A stretch of 9,732 bases of DNA, taken from Caldilineaceae bacterium (lineage in GTDB: Bacteria > Chloroflexota > Anaerolineae > Caldilineales > Caldilineaceae). Below, in pieces: positions 1 to 8,799 of this stretch. The stretch is taken from NCBI GenBank assembly GCA_028819675.1, contig JAPPKT010000045.1:1-9732 (forward strand). Reading direction: 5' to 3'. Under the pieces are notes generated by a model. It searched no databases. It saw only the letters and a program-made list of their open reading frames with translations, and was not told the DNA's origin. Numbering within the stretch: the stretch's first letter is position 1; each line of letters starts with the position of its first letter. Position numbers and translations under genes: made by a program.

Positions 1-998
1 TGTACGGGCCGGACAAAATGCCCGATTCGTACAGAAACTGGACCATCCGCACCACCTTCATGCAGCGCCTCCCGCTGGTGACCGACCGCCACCAGGCCTA
101 TTTGCCCCTCTATCCGGCGGCGTTTCGGAATACCGACTTAAGCGGCTTCGATCTGGTTCTCAGCAACAAGAGCGGCTTCTGCCACGGAATCACGGCTCGC
201 AAGGGCCAGCGCAAGGCAACTCACGTCTGTTACTGCCTTACGCCAACACGCTTTCTGTGGCTTTACGACCAGTACCGCCAGAGGGAACAGATCGGAAGAC
301 TGCTCGATCTCGGGCTGAGGCCCCTGCTGGCGCTGCTGCGACGTTGGGACTACGCCGCAGCCCAGAAAGTAGACTATTTCATCGCCATCAGTAGCGCCGT
401 ACAGGAGCGCATCCGCACAATCTACGATCGCGACAGCGTAATCGTCCACCCTCCGGTCGATACCCAACGATTCTCTCCCGATCCATCGGTTCCTGTGGGC
501 GATTACTATCTGATCGTCAGTCGCCTGATACCCTACAAACGCGTCGACCTGGCCGTCAGGGCCTTCCAGAAACTGCCGCACGAACGCCTGATCGTTGTCG
601 GCAGTGGCCGCGCCAGAAGCGCACTAGAAGAGTTGGCCGGGCCCAATGTCTCCTTCCAGGGCTGGCAGCCAGGCGAACGTATATTGGAGTTGATGCGGGG
701 CTGTAAGGCGTTCCTCTTTCCCGGACTCGAGGACTTTGGCATCACGCCGGTCGAGGCGATGAGCACTGGTCGACCGGTGATCGCCTTTCGGGGCGGAGGG
801 GCACTCGACACGGTTATCCCGGGGAAAACAGGCGAGTTCTTTGACCTGCAGACCCCTGAGCAACTGAGGAAAGCCATTGAAAACTTCGACGTTCACGCAT
901 ACGTCCCAACCGAGTGCCGAAATCAAGCCGAGCGCTTCAGCAGAGAGTCGTTTCGTCGTCGCCTGCTCGAATGCCTGGGTGAGTTCGTCACCCGTTGA
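1..998 (+). CDS. Glycosyltransferase family 4 (GT4), 5'-truncated by the window edge
   Basis: This is a retaining GT-B glycosyltransferase that would move a sugar from an activated donor onto a glycan or lipid-linked acceptor at the cytoplasmic membrane face. The first in-frame ATG is at 18, but the frame is open to base 3 and reads YGPDK before that Met. Family members normally begin with about 35-60 further residues carrying the first Rossmann strand and a glycine-rich loop, so the true start lies upstream. Visible landmarks are VVDxxRFSP-type text at the inter-domain hinge (HPPVDTQRFSP), the donor-domain opening YLIVSRLIPYKRVDLAV, the GSG turn, and the GT4 EX7E signature, with Glu codons at 729 and 753 in LEDFGITPVEAMSTG. 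The GGGALDTV loop follows. There is no membrane segment. It resembles mannosyltransferase-like enzymes of surface polysaccharide clusters, but donor and acceptor cannot be assigned. The stop is at 996-998, and the HD-domain gene follows 42 bases later on the same strand, so they may be co-transcribed. Confidence 0.9.
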   Translation, partial: YGPDKMPDSYRNWTIRTTFMQRLPLVTDRHQAYLPLYPAAFRNTDLSGFDLVLSNKSGFCHGITARKGQRKATHVCYCLTPTRFLWLYDQYRQREQIGRLLDLGLRPLLALLRRWDYAAAQKVDYFIAISSAVQERIRTIYDRDSVIVHPPVDTQRFSPDPSVPVGDYYLIVSRLIPYKRVDLAVRAFQKLPHERLIVVGSGRARSALEELAGPNVSFQGWQPGERILELMRGCKAFLFPGLEDFGITPVEAMSTGRPVIAFRGGGALDTVIPGKTGEFFDLQTPEQLRKAIENFDVHAYVPTECRNQAERFSRESFRRRLLECLGEFVTR

Positions 999-1040
999 CG
1001 CAGGCTGCCAATTGCCCTGTATCCAACCGCGAAAGATCAA

Positions 1041-1715
<675 letters not shown>

Positions 1716-1723
1716 ATTCGCAT

Positions 1724-1751
1724 AGCCAACCCAAGCTTGGGCGGCTTTCCC
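1724..1751 (+). terminator. Probable terminator after the HD-domain gene
   Basis: Nine bases after the HD-gene stop, a perfect 12-base palindrome (cccaagcttggg, 1730-1741) is flanked by a second pairing arm, agcc (1724-1727) with ggct (1743-1746). This gives about 8-10 base pairs. It is followed by tttcccctttct, a broken rather than continuous T tract. The position, between a stop codon and a new transcription unit, supports termination. The C-interrupted tract and the very tight loop (agct) make it imperfect. Confidence 0.5.
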
Positions 1752-1809
1752 CTTTCTGACCCGTGCACGCGCAAGGTGGAAAACTGTCCTTTCCGCGAGC
1801 CTCAAAACT

Positions 1810-1836
1810 TTGAAATTCAGGCAAATGTGTTAGGCT
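1810..1836 (+). promoter_or_regulatory. Candidate promoter for the UxaA-sulfatase operon
   Basis: TTGAAA at 1810-1815 could be a -35 box, and TAGGCT at 1831-1836, preceded by TGTGT, could be an extended -10. The spacer is only 15 bases, shorter than ideal, and the -10 matches TATAAT at 3 of 6 positions. The case rests partly on the similar TGTGnTAGrCT box upstream of rplS. It lies in the only sizeable gap before a run of four same-strand genes, where a promoter is expected. Confidence 0.3.
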
Positions 1837-1867
1837 ATCGGAGTTGCAAGAACCGTCTCCGCACTGC

Positions 1868-1873
1868 GAAGGT
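1868..1873 (+). promoter_or_regulatory. Ribosome binding site that fixes the UxaA-family start at 1880
   Basis: The gaaggt sequence at 1868-1873 sits 6 bases before the ATG at 1880, a normal SD spacing. The frame is also open back to a TTG at 1844, but that codon has no SD-like sequence at a useful distance, and it would add 12 residues that match nothing in the family. Confidence 0.6.
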
Positions 1874-1879
1874 CAAGCA

Positions 1880-4630
1880 ATGACTAAACCACAAGACTCC
1901 CACACCGCCTCACCGTTACCCTTCGATGATGTCGCCCGCCTGCCCCTTCCCGGCGACAACGTTGCCATCGCCACGCGTACGCTGGCAGCGGGAACGCAGA
2001 TCGTTTTCGGCGAAGGTGTCCTCACACTGGACTATACCACCATGGAAGGCCACCGCTTCGCAGTGGCATCGATCCCGCAGGGAGGACCGCTACTCTCATG
2101 GGAGTTGCCATTTGGCCTGGCGACGCGGGCGATTGCCCCGGGCGAATACATACGCAACGCCGAAATGCTCGACGCTCTCGGCGTACGTGCGCTTGACTTC
2201 GATCTTCCCAACGAGCCGAATTTCGCCGATCACGTTCAGGCATACAAACTTGACGCCGACAGGTTCCGGGCTGGTCAGCAAGTCCCCAGGTACCACGCAG
2301 ATCGCTATTTCCAAGGGTATACCCGTCCCGGGGGCCGCGGCGTAGGCACCAGAAACACGATCATTCTGCTGGGAACATCCTCCCGCACAGGGGGCTTTGT
2401 CAGACAGTTGGAGTCCCGTCTTGCCGGCGTCGCTGATCGCTTCAACAACATCGACGGCATCGTTGCCGTTGCCCATACCGAGGGCGGCCACGACAACCCC
2501 AACAACACAGAGACCACCCTGCGTACGTTGGCCGGCTTCATCACCCACCCCAATGTCGGGGCAGTGCTGTGCGTGGACTACGGTCTCGAACCCGTGAACA
2601 ACGACGTGCTGCGCACCTTTCTGACAGAAAACAACTACCCGCTCCAGGCCGTCCCCCATGCCTTCCTGACCATAGCAGCGGGCTTTCAGGCCGGGCTCGA
2701 TCAGGCCGAAAAAATCGTGAAAGGCTGGCTGGATGAGGTCGACGCCACATCGCGTACGCCTCAACCCCTCTCTGAACTGAAGCTGGCCCTGCAGTGCGGC
2801 GGCTCAGACGCCTTTTCCGGCATCTCTGGTAATCCACTTGCCTCTTGGGTAGCACGTGAACTGGTCCGGTACGGCGGCGCCGCCAACCTGGCGGAGACCG
2901 ACGAACTGATCGGCGCCGAGCCATACATCATGCTCAACGTGCGCGACGCAGCGACAGCCGCCGAGTTTCTCGACACCATCGAGCGGTTCCAGGAACGGGT
3001 CGCCTGGCACGGCCACTCAGCCGCCGGCAATCCCTCCGGCGGCAACAAATACCGCGGGCTGTACAACATCGTCCTCAAGTCAATTGGCGCAGCGATGAAA
3101 CGACACCCCGACGTCCAGCTCGACCATGTCATTCCCTATAGCGCGCCGATGAGTGAGCCCGGCTACTACTTCATGGACAGCCCGGGCAACGATCTGGAGA
3201 GCATTGCCGGCCAGGTGGCGTCCGGCTGTAACGTGATCTACTTTGTCACCGGCAACGGCTCAATCACCAATTTTCCGTTCGTGCCCACCATCAAGATCGT
3301 CACCACCACGCGCCGGTATGAGTTGCTCAGCCGGGATATGGACGTGAACGCAGGCCGTTATCTCGACGGTACCTCCATGGACGAACTCGGCGCCGAAACG
3401 CTTGACCTGACGGTGCGCGCCGCCTCCGGCGAACGAACAGTTGGCGAAAAAGCCGGCCACGCACAGGTACAGCTCTGGCGCGACTGGCGCCAGACGGGTC
3501 CGGGACGCGTGGAAGAGATCAACCTCCGGCCAAAGCCCGCAGGCCGCCCATTGCCCATACGCCGCTACACAGCTGCCCCAGTTCTCGACTTCGCCTATCC
3601 TGCATTTTCAACGCCAACCGGGCCGGCCGCCGACCGCATCGGACTGATCCTGCCGACCAGCCTCTGCTCTGGCCAGATCGGTCAAATTGCGGCCGCACGG
3701 CTCAATCGCAGATTCACGTCTGGCGGCGAGGCATCGACCTCTCTCAAGCGGTTTGTGGTGCTTGCCCATACTGAAGGCTGCGGGTTCTCAGGCGGACATA
3801 CCGGCGATCTCTACGTACGCACGGTTCTGGGCTATCTGCAACACCCGCTTGCCGCCGAGACCTTGCTCTTGGAGCATGGCTGCGAGAAGACTCACAATGA
3901 CTACTTCCGCAACGAGCTCGAAGAAAACGGATTGGACCTGGATCAATATGGCTGGGCTAGCATCCAACTGGACGGAGGAATCGACGCCGTGCTGGAAAAG
4001 GTCGATACTTGGTTCGAAGAGCGACTGGCCGCTGCCGAGACACCTGAGCAGACGATGGCCGACATATCCGCCCTTCGAGTCGGGCTTCTGAGCGCCGGAG
4101 ACCCCCCGGACGCGGTTTCTCAACAGTTCGGCCGGCTGGCGGCAGCCATCGCCGCAGGCGGCGGAACCGTCATTCTACCCGAAAACACGTCACTTCTTTC
4201 GTCCAAAGCCTTTCTTGATGAGAGCATTGGCAACGGCCCGCACCTACCCACTCTCGCTTACGGGCAGTCGCTGGCTGACGCATCCGAGCCCAGCGGTCTC
4301 CACGTTATGGAGACGCCCACCGAACACTGGGCCGAAACCCTGACCGGTCTCGGCGGCGCCGGCGTTGAGGTCATCCTGACCCATGCGAGTAGCCACCCGG
4401 TCGAAGGCCATCCCCTTGTGCCTGTGCTCCAGGTAACGACGCCCGGCAGCACGGCAATGCAGTACGCCGAAGACATGGACGCCGTTCTCGAAGGCGAGGC
4501 CGATTTCTGGCCTCAGTTTCTGGCCAGCTTGCTGACGAGGACACTGGAAGGGAATCACCAGCCAAGAGCGACGCGCGCAGGCAACATCGAATTCCAGTTT
4601 ACGCGCGGTCTTCTTGGTGTCTCTCTCTAG
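1880..4630 (+). CDS. Double-length UxaA/altronate dehydratase-family protein with tandem complementary cores
   Basis: UxaA/GarD-family enzymes dehydrate sugar acids (altronate, galactarate) and are normally about 500 residues: SAF domain, middle domain and C-terminal domain. This protein has 916 residues from the ATG at 1880. SAF-like domain: about residues 22-100. Copy A middle domain: about 150-300, with VGTRN. Copy A C-terminal domain: about 300-540, with CGGSDAFSG (Cys306), NPSGGNK, SPGND and GCNVIYF (Cys450). A linker follows, then copy B middle domain (about 585-725) and a shortened copy B C-terminal domain (about 730-905). The three middle-domain cysteines of E. coli UxaA, as I recall its sequence, are replaced in copy A (Arg169, Gly203, Leu236) but present in copy B (Cys596, Cys634, Cys668). 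CGGSD is present in A and lost in B (Ser738). No signal peptide or membrane segment is seen. It is first in a four-gene unit, 24 bases before the sulfatase. Altronate is not proven as substrate: (2R)-sulfolactate sulfo-lyase (SuyB) is in the same superfamily and the neighbour is a sulfatase. Confidence 0.88.
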   Translation: MTKPQDSHTASPLPFDDVARLPLPGDNVAIATRTLAAGTQIVFGEGVLTLDYTTMEGHRFAVASIPQGGPLLSWELPFGLATRAIAPGEYIRNAEMLDALGVRALDFDLPNEPNFADHVQAYKLDADRFRAGQQVPRYHADRYFQGYTRPGGRGVGTRNTIILLGTSSRTGGFVRQLESRLAGVADRFNNIDGIVAVAHTEGGHDNPNNTETTLRTLAGFITHPNVGAVLCVDYGLEPVNNDVLRTFLTENNYPLQAVPHAFLTIAAGFQAGLDQAEKIVKGWLDEVDATSRTPQPLSELKLALQCGGSDAFSGISGNPLASWVARELVRYGGAANLAETDELIGAEPYIMLNVRDAATAAEFLDTIERFQERVAWHGHSAAGNPSGGNKYRGLYNIVLKSIGAAMKRHPDVQLDHVIPYSAPMSEPGYYFMDSPGNDLESIAGQVASGCNVIYFVTGNGSITNFPFVPTIKIVTTTRRYELLSRDMDVNAGRYLDGTSMDELGAETLDLTVRAASGERTVGEKAGHAQVQLWRDWRQTGPGRVEEINLRPKPAGRPLPIRRYTAAPVLDFAYPAFSTPTGPAADRIGLILPTSLCSGQIGQIAAARLNRRFTSGGEASTSLKRFVVLAHTEGCGFSGGHTGDLYVRTVLGYLQHPLAAETLLLEHGCEKTHNDYFRNELEENGLDLDQYGWASIQLDGGIDAVLEKVDTWFEERLAAAETPEQTMADISALRVGLLSAGDPPDAVSQQFGRLAAAIAAGGGTVILPENTSLLSSKAFLDESIGNGPHLPTLAYGQSLADASEPSGLHVMETPTEHWAETLTGLGGAGVEVILTHASSHPVEGHPLVPVLQVTTPGSTAMQYAEDMDAVLEGEADFWPQFLASLLTRTLEGNHQPRATRAGNIEFQFTRGLLGVSL

Positions 4631-4654
4631 CCGCCAACGCCGCAACGAGTCCAA

Positions 4655-6028
4655 ATGATGTCCCAAAATCGTCCCAACGTCATCTACGTCTTCGCCGACC
4701 AGTGGCGGGCGCAGGACACAGGCTACGCAGGTAACCGGCAGGTCCGTACACCCTATCTGGACCGCTTGGCGGCTCAAAGCGTCAACTTTACCCATGCCGT
4801 CGCCGGTATTCCCGTCTGCTGCCCCGCGCGTGCCTGCCTTCTGACCGGTCAACATGCACTGACTCACGGCGTATTCGTCAATGACGTTCATCTGGCCGAT
4901 GACGCCGTTTCTATGGCCAAGCTGTACAAAGCCGCTGGATACGACACCGCCTATGTGGGCAAGTGGCATGTTGACGGCCGCGGGCGCAGCAACTACATTC
5001 CTCCGGAAAGCCGCCAGGGATTCGACTACTTTAAGGCGCTGGAGTGCACACATGACTACAACAACTCCAAATACTACGCCGGTGACTCGGACCAGCCATT
5101 GACTTGGGAGGGATACGACGCGGTCGAGCAGACCAGGGATGTACAGGCCTTTTTGCGTTCTCGCGTTCACAAGGACGGCGACGGCAAGTCCGACAACCCA
5201 TTCCTGCTCGTCCTCTCCTGGGGCCCTCCCCACGCGCCCTATGAAACGGCTCCCGAAGCCTATCGCCAACTCTACAGTCCCCACGACATTGAGCTGAGAC
5301 CCAATGTGCCCCCGGAGATGGCCAACGAAGCCCGCGAATGGATTGCCGGCTACTACGCCCACTGCACGGCCCTTGACGACTGTCTCGGCGCGCTCCTCCA
5401 GACTATCGCAGAAGTGGGCCTGGCAGACAACACAATCTTCGTCTTTACGTCCGACCACGGTGACATGCTCGGCTCCCAGGGTCAAGTCAAGAAGCAGCGG
5501 CCCTGGGAGGAGTCGATCCGCGTTCCCTTCCTGCTCCGCTGGCCACGAAGATTCGGACTACAGGGCCGGGAGATTGAGGCGCTCCTCGATACGCCTGACA
5601 TTCTGCCCACGCTCTTGTCCCTGTGCGATATCCCAATTCCTGATACGGTTGAGGGCAAAGACTTTTCGGCCGCGATCGAGGGCGGCCCGGATCCGTCCGG
5701 GGGCGCCGCCCTCATCTACTGCCCGCATCCCTTTGGCCAGTTCTTGCGACGTGACGGCGGCCGCGAATATCGTGGTCTTCGCACGCGCACACACACTTAC
5801 GCACGCGACCTGGACGGTCCCTGGCTCCTCTACGACAACGAGACCGATCCCTTCCAGATGCAAAACCTGGTGGGCCGCCCCGAAGTTGAGTCTCTTCAAG
5901 CTGAACTGGAGTCCCAGCTACAAGCCAAACTCAGTGACCGCGGCGATCAGTTCCTTCCTGGCGAGAAGTATATCGAAGGATGGGGCTACCCTCTGGATGA
6001 ATCCGGGACAGTTCCCTTTAGCTGGTGA
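4655..6028 (+). CDS. Type I (formylglycine) sulfatase, cytoplasmic
   Basis: This 457-residue enzyme would hydrolyse a sulfate ester, or sulfamate, using a formylglycine made from Cys55. The order of landmarks is that of alkaline-phosphatase-fold sulfatases: FADQ metal ligands (Asp15), the activation motif C55-C-P-A-R59 followed by LLTGQ, GKWH (Lys103, His105), PPHAPY, TSDHGD (Asp267-His268 metal ligands), and the Lys/Glu/Arg-rich EESIRVPF segment. The length is normal for the family. There is no signal peptide, because the chain begins directly with the first strand (NVIYVFADQ). A cytoplasmic location is therefore likely, so the sulfated substrate would have to be imported. The start could be either Met of the ATGATG at 4655 or 4658, and no strong SD is visible. 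It follows the UxaA-family gene by 24 bases and is most likely co-transcribed. The exact sugar cannot be told from sequence alone. Confidence 0.93.
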   Translation: MMSQNRPNVIYVFADQWRAQDTGYAGNRQVRTPYLDRLAAQSVNFTHAVAGIPVCCPARACLLTGQHALTHGVFVNDVHLADDAVSMAKLYKAAGYDTAYVGKWHVDGRGRSNYIPPESRQGFDYFKALECTHDYNNSKYYAGDSDQPLTWEGYDAVEQTRDVQAFLRSRVHKDGDGKSDNPFLLVLSWGPPHAPYETAPEAYRQLYSPHDIELRPNVPPEMANEAREWIAGYYAHCTALDDCLGALLQTIAEVGLADNTIFVFTSDHGDMLGSQGQVKKQRPWEESIRVPFLLRWPRRFGLQGREIEALLDTPDILPTLLSLCDIPIPDTVEGKDFSAAIEGGPDPSGGAALIYCPHPFGQFLRRDGGREYRGLRTRTHTYARDLDGPWLLYDNETDPFQMQNLVGRPEVESLQAELESQLQAKLSDRGDQFLPGEKYIEGWGYPLDESGTVPFSW

Positions 6029-6032
6029 TCGG

Positions 6033-6079
6033 GAACCGATGTATGTCCTGAGAATCCGCGACGTACACTCACCCGGTTC
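6033..6079 (+). other. Intercistronic two-tier hairpin between sulfatase and SIS genes
   Basis: Six outer pairs (gaaccg 6033-6038 with cggttc 6074-6079) enclose eight inner pairs (tgtatgtc 6040-6047 with gacgtaca 6060-6067, one G-U). The loop is 12 nt and there is an asymmetric internal loop. No T tract follows, so it does not look like an intrinsic terminator. It may influence mRNA processing, stability or translational coupling of the next gene. Confidence 0.45.
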
Positions 6080-6097
6080 TGAGTCTGACAATGGAGG

Positions 6098-6880
6098 ATG
6101 AATCAAACCTTGAATCCAGCAACTGCCTATCTGCACGCAGCCCAAGCCATACTGGACCGCATCGTCGCCACCCAGACCGAGAACATCCAGCGAGCCGCCG
6201 ATATCTGTGTCGACACCATTGCCGCCGAGGGCCTGGTGCACCTATTCGGTACAGGCCACTCCCGCATGTTCATAGAAGAGATGTATCCTCGCCACGGCTC
6301 CTTTCCGGGTTTCCACCCTATCGTTGAACTGTCCTTGACTTTTCATAACCAGGTCGTTGGCGCCAATGGGCAGCGCCAGGCCATGTTTATCGAGCACGTG
6401 GAGGGCTTTGCCGGGCAGATCCTGCGCAACTTCGTGCTGCGTCCTCCCGACAGCTTTATGATCTTCTCGAACAGCGGCGTCAATGAAGTGGTCGTGGAGA
6501 TGGCCATGGAAGCAAAGGCGCTGGACTTACCCGTAATTGCGGTCGTGTCAGTCGATCATTGCACCGCGTCGGCGCCGAAACATAGCAGCGGCAAAAAACT
6601 GATGGACTTGGCAGACGTCACAATCGACAACTGTACCCCCGCCGGAGATGCACTGGTCACCATCGAAGGTCTCGAAGATCCAGTCGGACCAGGCTCCACA
6701 GTCGGGGCAGCGGCAGTCGTGAACGCCATCAAGTGCCGCGTGGCCGCCGGCCTGACCGCACGCGGCAAGCCGCCTCTTGTCCTCTCCAGCAGCGTGTTCT
6801 CAGGAGACGCCTCCGCAGCCAAGTTCGACGCCTCCTACGACGACTACCGGCGCCGGGTTCGAAGGGTATATGGGGACTGA
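6098..6880 (+). CDS. SIS-domain sugar isomerase-like protein (UPF0309 type)
   Basis: This 260-residue soluble protein has a SIS fold, used by phosphosugar isomerases and phosphosugar-sensing proteins. After an N-terminal helical segment it shows the nucleotide-like loop FGTGHSRMF (residues 50-58), the second sugar-phosphate motif SNSGVNEVV (Ser124, Ser126), and the family-specific stretch HSSGKKLMDLADVTIDN followed by PAGDA. These match the UPF0309/SIS_2 group, often annotated as a sugar isomerase domain protein and often found beside sugar-catabolism genes. No substrate has been established from sequence. The start is odd: a full GGAGG at 6093-6097 touches the ATG at 6098 with zero spacing, and an in-frame stop at 6086-6088 rules out an earlier start. 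Translation could begin at TTG 6110 (residue 5), 12 bases from the SD, which would remove only four residues. It sits 69 bases after the sulfatase. Confidence 0.88.
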   Translation: MNQTLNPATAYLHAAQAILDRIVATQTENIQRAADICVDTIAAEGLVHLFGTGHSRMFIEEMYPRHGSFPGFHPIVELSLTFHNQVVGANGQRQAMFIEHVEGFAGQILRNFVLRPPDSFMIFSNSGVNEVVVEMAMEAKALDLPVIAVVSVDHCTASAPKHSSGKKLMDLADVTIDNCTPAGDALVTIEGLEDPVGPGSTVGAAAVVNAIKCRVAAGLTARGKPPLVLSSSVFSGDASAAKFDASYDDYRRRVRRVYGD

Positions 6881-6957
6881 CTGAGTCTCAGGCAAGTCGC
6901 ACTGAATCCCGAAGATCCGTTGAAACCTGAAGAGCGCCATAAGCTTCCAATTCCACT

Positions 6958-7995
<1,038 letters not shown>

Positions 7996-8005
7996 CGTCG
8001 AAATT

Positions 8006-8034
8006 TTGGTCTGAGCCTGGCGTTGTGATAGACT
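8006..8034 (+). promoter_or_regulatory. Promoter of rplS with extended -10
   Basis: TTGGTC (8006-8011) as -35 and TAGACT (8029-8034) as -10 are separated by exactly 17 bases. TG at 8026-8027 gives an extended -10 (TGATAGACT). Transcription would begin near 8040, leaving a leader of about 165 nt before the rplS start. A promoter is needed here because the gap from the upstream gene is 210 bases. Confidence 0.55.
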
Positions 8035-8039
8035 GCGGG

Positions 8040-8205
8040 GCTGTGTGCCTGGCAGTTGGCTGCGAGAGTCTGGTTCTCTTGCTCCAGACAACGTTCCTGT
8101 TTCGGCCACTGAGTGTTGCACCTGAAGTGACAAAAAATAAGAAGCTATAGCAAGGGCCTCGCCGGTTCCGCCGGTGGCCATGCAAAGGACAGAAGGTGGC
8201 AAAAG
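8040..8205 (+). promoter_or_regulatory. Structured 5' leader of rplS
   Basis: This region has no credible ORF or tRNA. It contains at least two hairpins. gtctgg (8068-8073) pairs perfectly with ccagac (8084-8089) around a 10-nt loop. cgccgg (8160-8165) pairs with ccggtg (8171-8176, one G-U), and this is extended below a 2-nt bulge by ggc (8155-8157) with gcc (8177-8179). The second hairpin ends 12 nt before the SD (gaaggtgg, 8192-8199). Ribosomal protein genes are often controlled by their product binding such leaders. That is possible here but not shown, and I do not recognise this as a known leader family. Confidence 0.45.
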
Positions 8206-8568
8206 ATGACAAATGCATTGATGGCTTCTCTGCAGCCGGAGCTGCCCGAGGGCATGGCCGAAATCGATCCCGGCGATACAGTTCGCGTCCACCAACGCAT
8301 CACCGAAGGCCGAAACGAGCGTATTCAGGTCTTTCAAGGGGTCGTTATCTCGATGCGCGGAGGCCATGACGCCGGTGCCAGCTACACTGTGCGCCGCACA
8401 GGTTCCCACGGTGTCGGCGTAGAGCGCACGTTCCCGCTTTACAGCAAGAACGTCGATAAGGTCGAGGTCCTGCGCAAGACCAAAGTGCGCCGCGCCCAAC
8501 TCTACTACCTGCGCGACCGGCAGGGAAAATCTGCGCGCCTCAAGGAAAAACGCTTCATCAGCGTCTGA
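8206..8568 (+). CDS. rplS: 50S ribosomal protein L19 (bL19)
   Basis: This 120-residue protein of the large ribosomal subunit lies at the 30S-50S interface. It shows the family pattern throughout: [15 protein letters not shown] near the N-terminus, [15 protein letters not shown], the TVRR and [12 protein letters not shown] segments, and the C-terminal signature [19 protein letters not shown]. Length is normal. The ATG at 8206 is preceded by a strong SD (gaaggtgg, 8192-8199) at about 6 bases. An internal ATG at 8221 has no SD. It appears to be transcribed alone from its own promoter. In many bacteria rplS follows rpsP-rimM-trmD, and here the upstream neighbour is instead a MetE-like gene. A strong terminator follows at 8639-8672. 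Confidence 0.97.
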   Translation: MTNALMASLQPELPEGMAEIDPGDTVRVHQRITEGRNERIQVFQGVVISMRGGHDAGASYTVRRTGSHGVGVERTFPLYSKNVDKVEVLRKTKVRRAQLYYLRDRQGKSARLKEKRFISV

Positions 8569-8630
8569 ACTGGCCCGCCTGCAAATCCACGTGGCGAGCC
8601 ATCGCCATCCCCGCAATAGAGCTTCGCTGC

Positions 8631-8674
8631 AAAAAAATGCGCCGGCACACCAAAAGAGTGTCCGGCGCTTTTGT
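8631..8674. terminator. Bidirectional intrinsic terminator between rplS and the convergent sulfatase
   Basis: Seven pairs (gcgccgg 8639-8645 with ccggcgc 8662-8668) continue, after one bulged C (8646), into four more (acac 8647-8650 with gtgt 8658-8661). The loop is 7 nt. TTTTGT follows on the + strand, and seven A's at 8631-8637 form a T tract for minus-strand transcripts. It lies between two convergent genes, which is the usual place for a shared terminator. Confidence 0.85.
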
Positions 8675-8710
8675 CATTCTGCCCCCATGATACCCGTCTG
8701 ACACCAGGAA

Positions 8711-8739
8711 TCCCCCTGCGAGTCACGCAGGGGGATTTT
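8711..8739 (+). terminator. Second terminator-like hairpin in the convergent gap
   Basis: A perfect 10-bp stem (tccccctgcg 8711-8720 with cgcaggggga 8726-8735) has a 5-nt loop (agtca) and is followed by tttt at 8736-8739 on the + strand. It looks like a backup terminator for rplS readthrough. On the minus strand, the side first reached by the sulfatase transcript, no continuous T tract follows the hairpin. Confidence 0.65.
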
Positions 8740-8799
8740 GGCTGCCTCGCCTGCCTCTCCACAAAACGAAATCAGGAGCGCTCTCAACCTGAACGCACA

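Noticed and set aside
1844..1879. TTG at 1844 as start of the UxaA-family protein
   Set aside because: The ATG at 1880 has an SD at good spacing. The 12 extra residues match nothing in the family, and TTG has no SD.
4244..5485. 413-codon open frame on the minus strand
   Set aside because: It lies wholly opposite the end of the UxaA-family gene and the sulfatase, both of which have clear catalytic motifs. Its translation is low-complexity Val/Gly/Arg-rich with no recognisable domain, so it is a shadow of high-GC coding sequence.
6877..6890. Palindrome ctgagtctcag after the SIS gene
   Set aside because: The stem is only 4-5 bp with an almost absent loop and no T tract. It is too weak to call a terminator or operator.
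8040..8160. Possible tRNA or small RNA gene in the gap before rplS
   Set aside because: No cloverleaf, T-arm or anticodon arrangement can be drawn. The pairing found is better explained as an mRNA leader.
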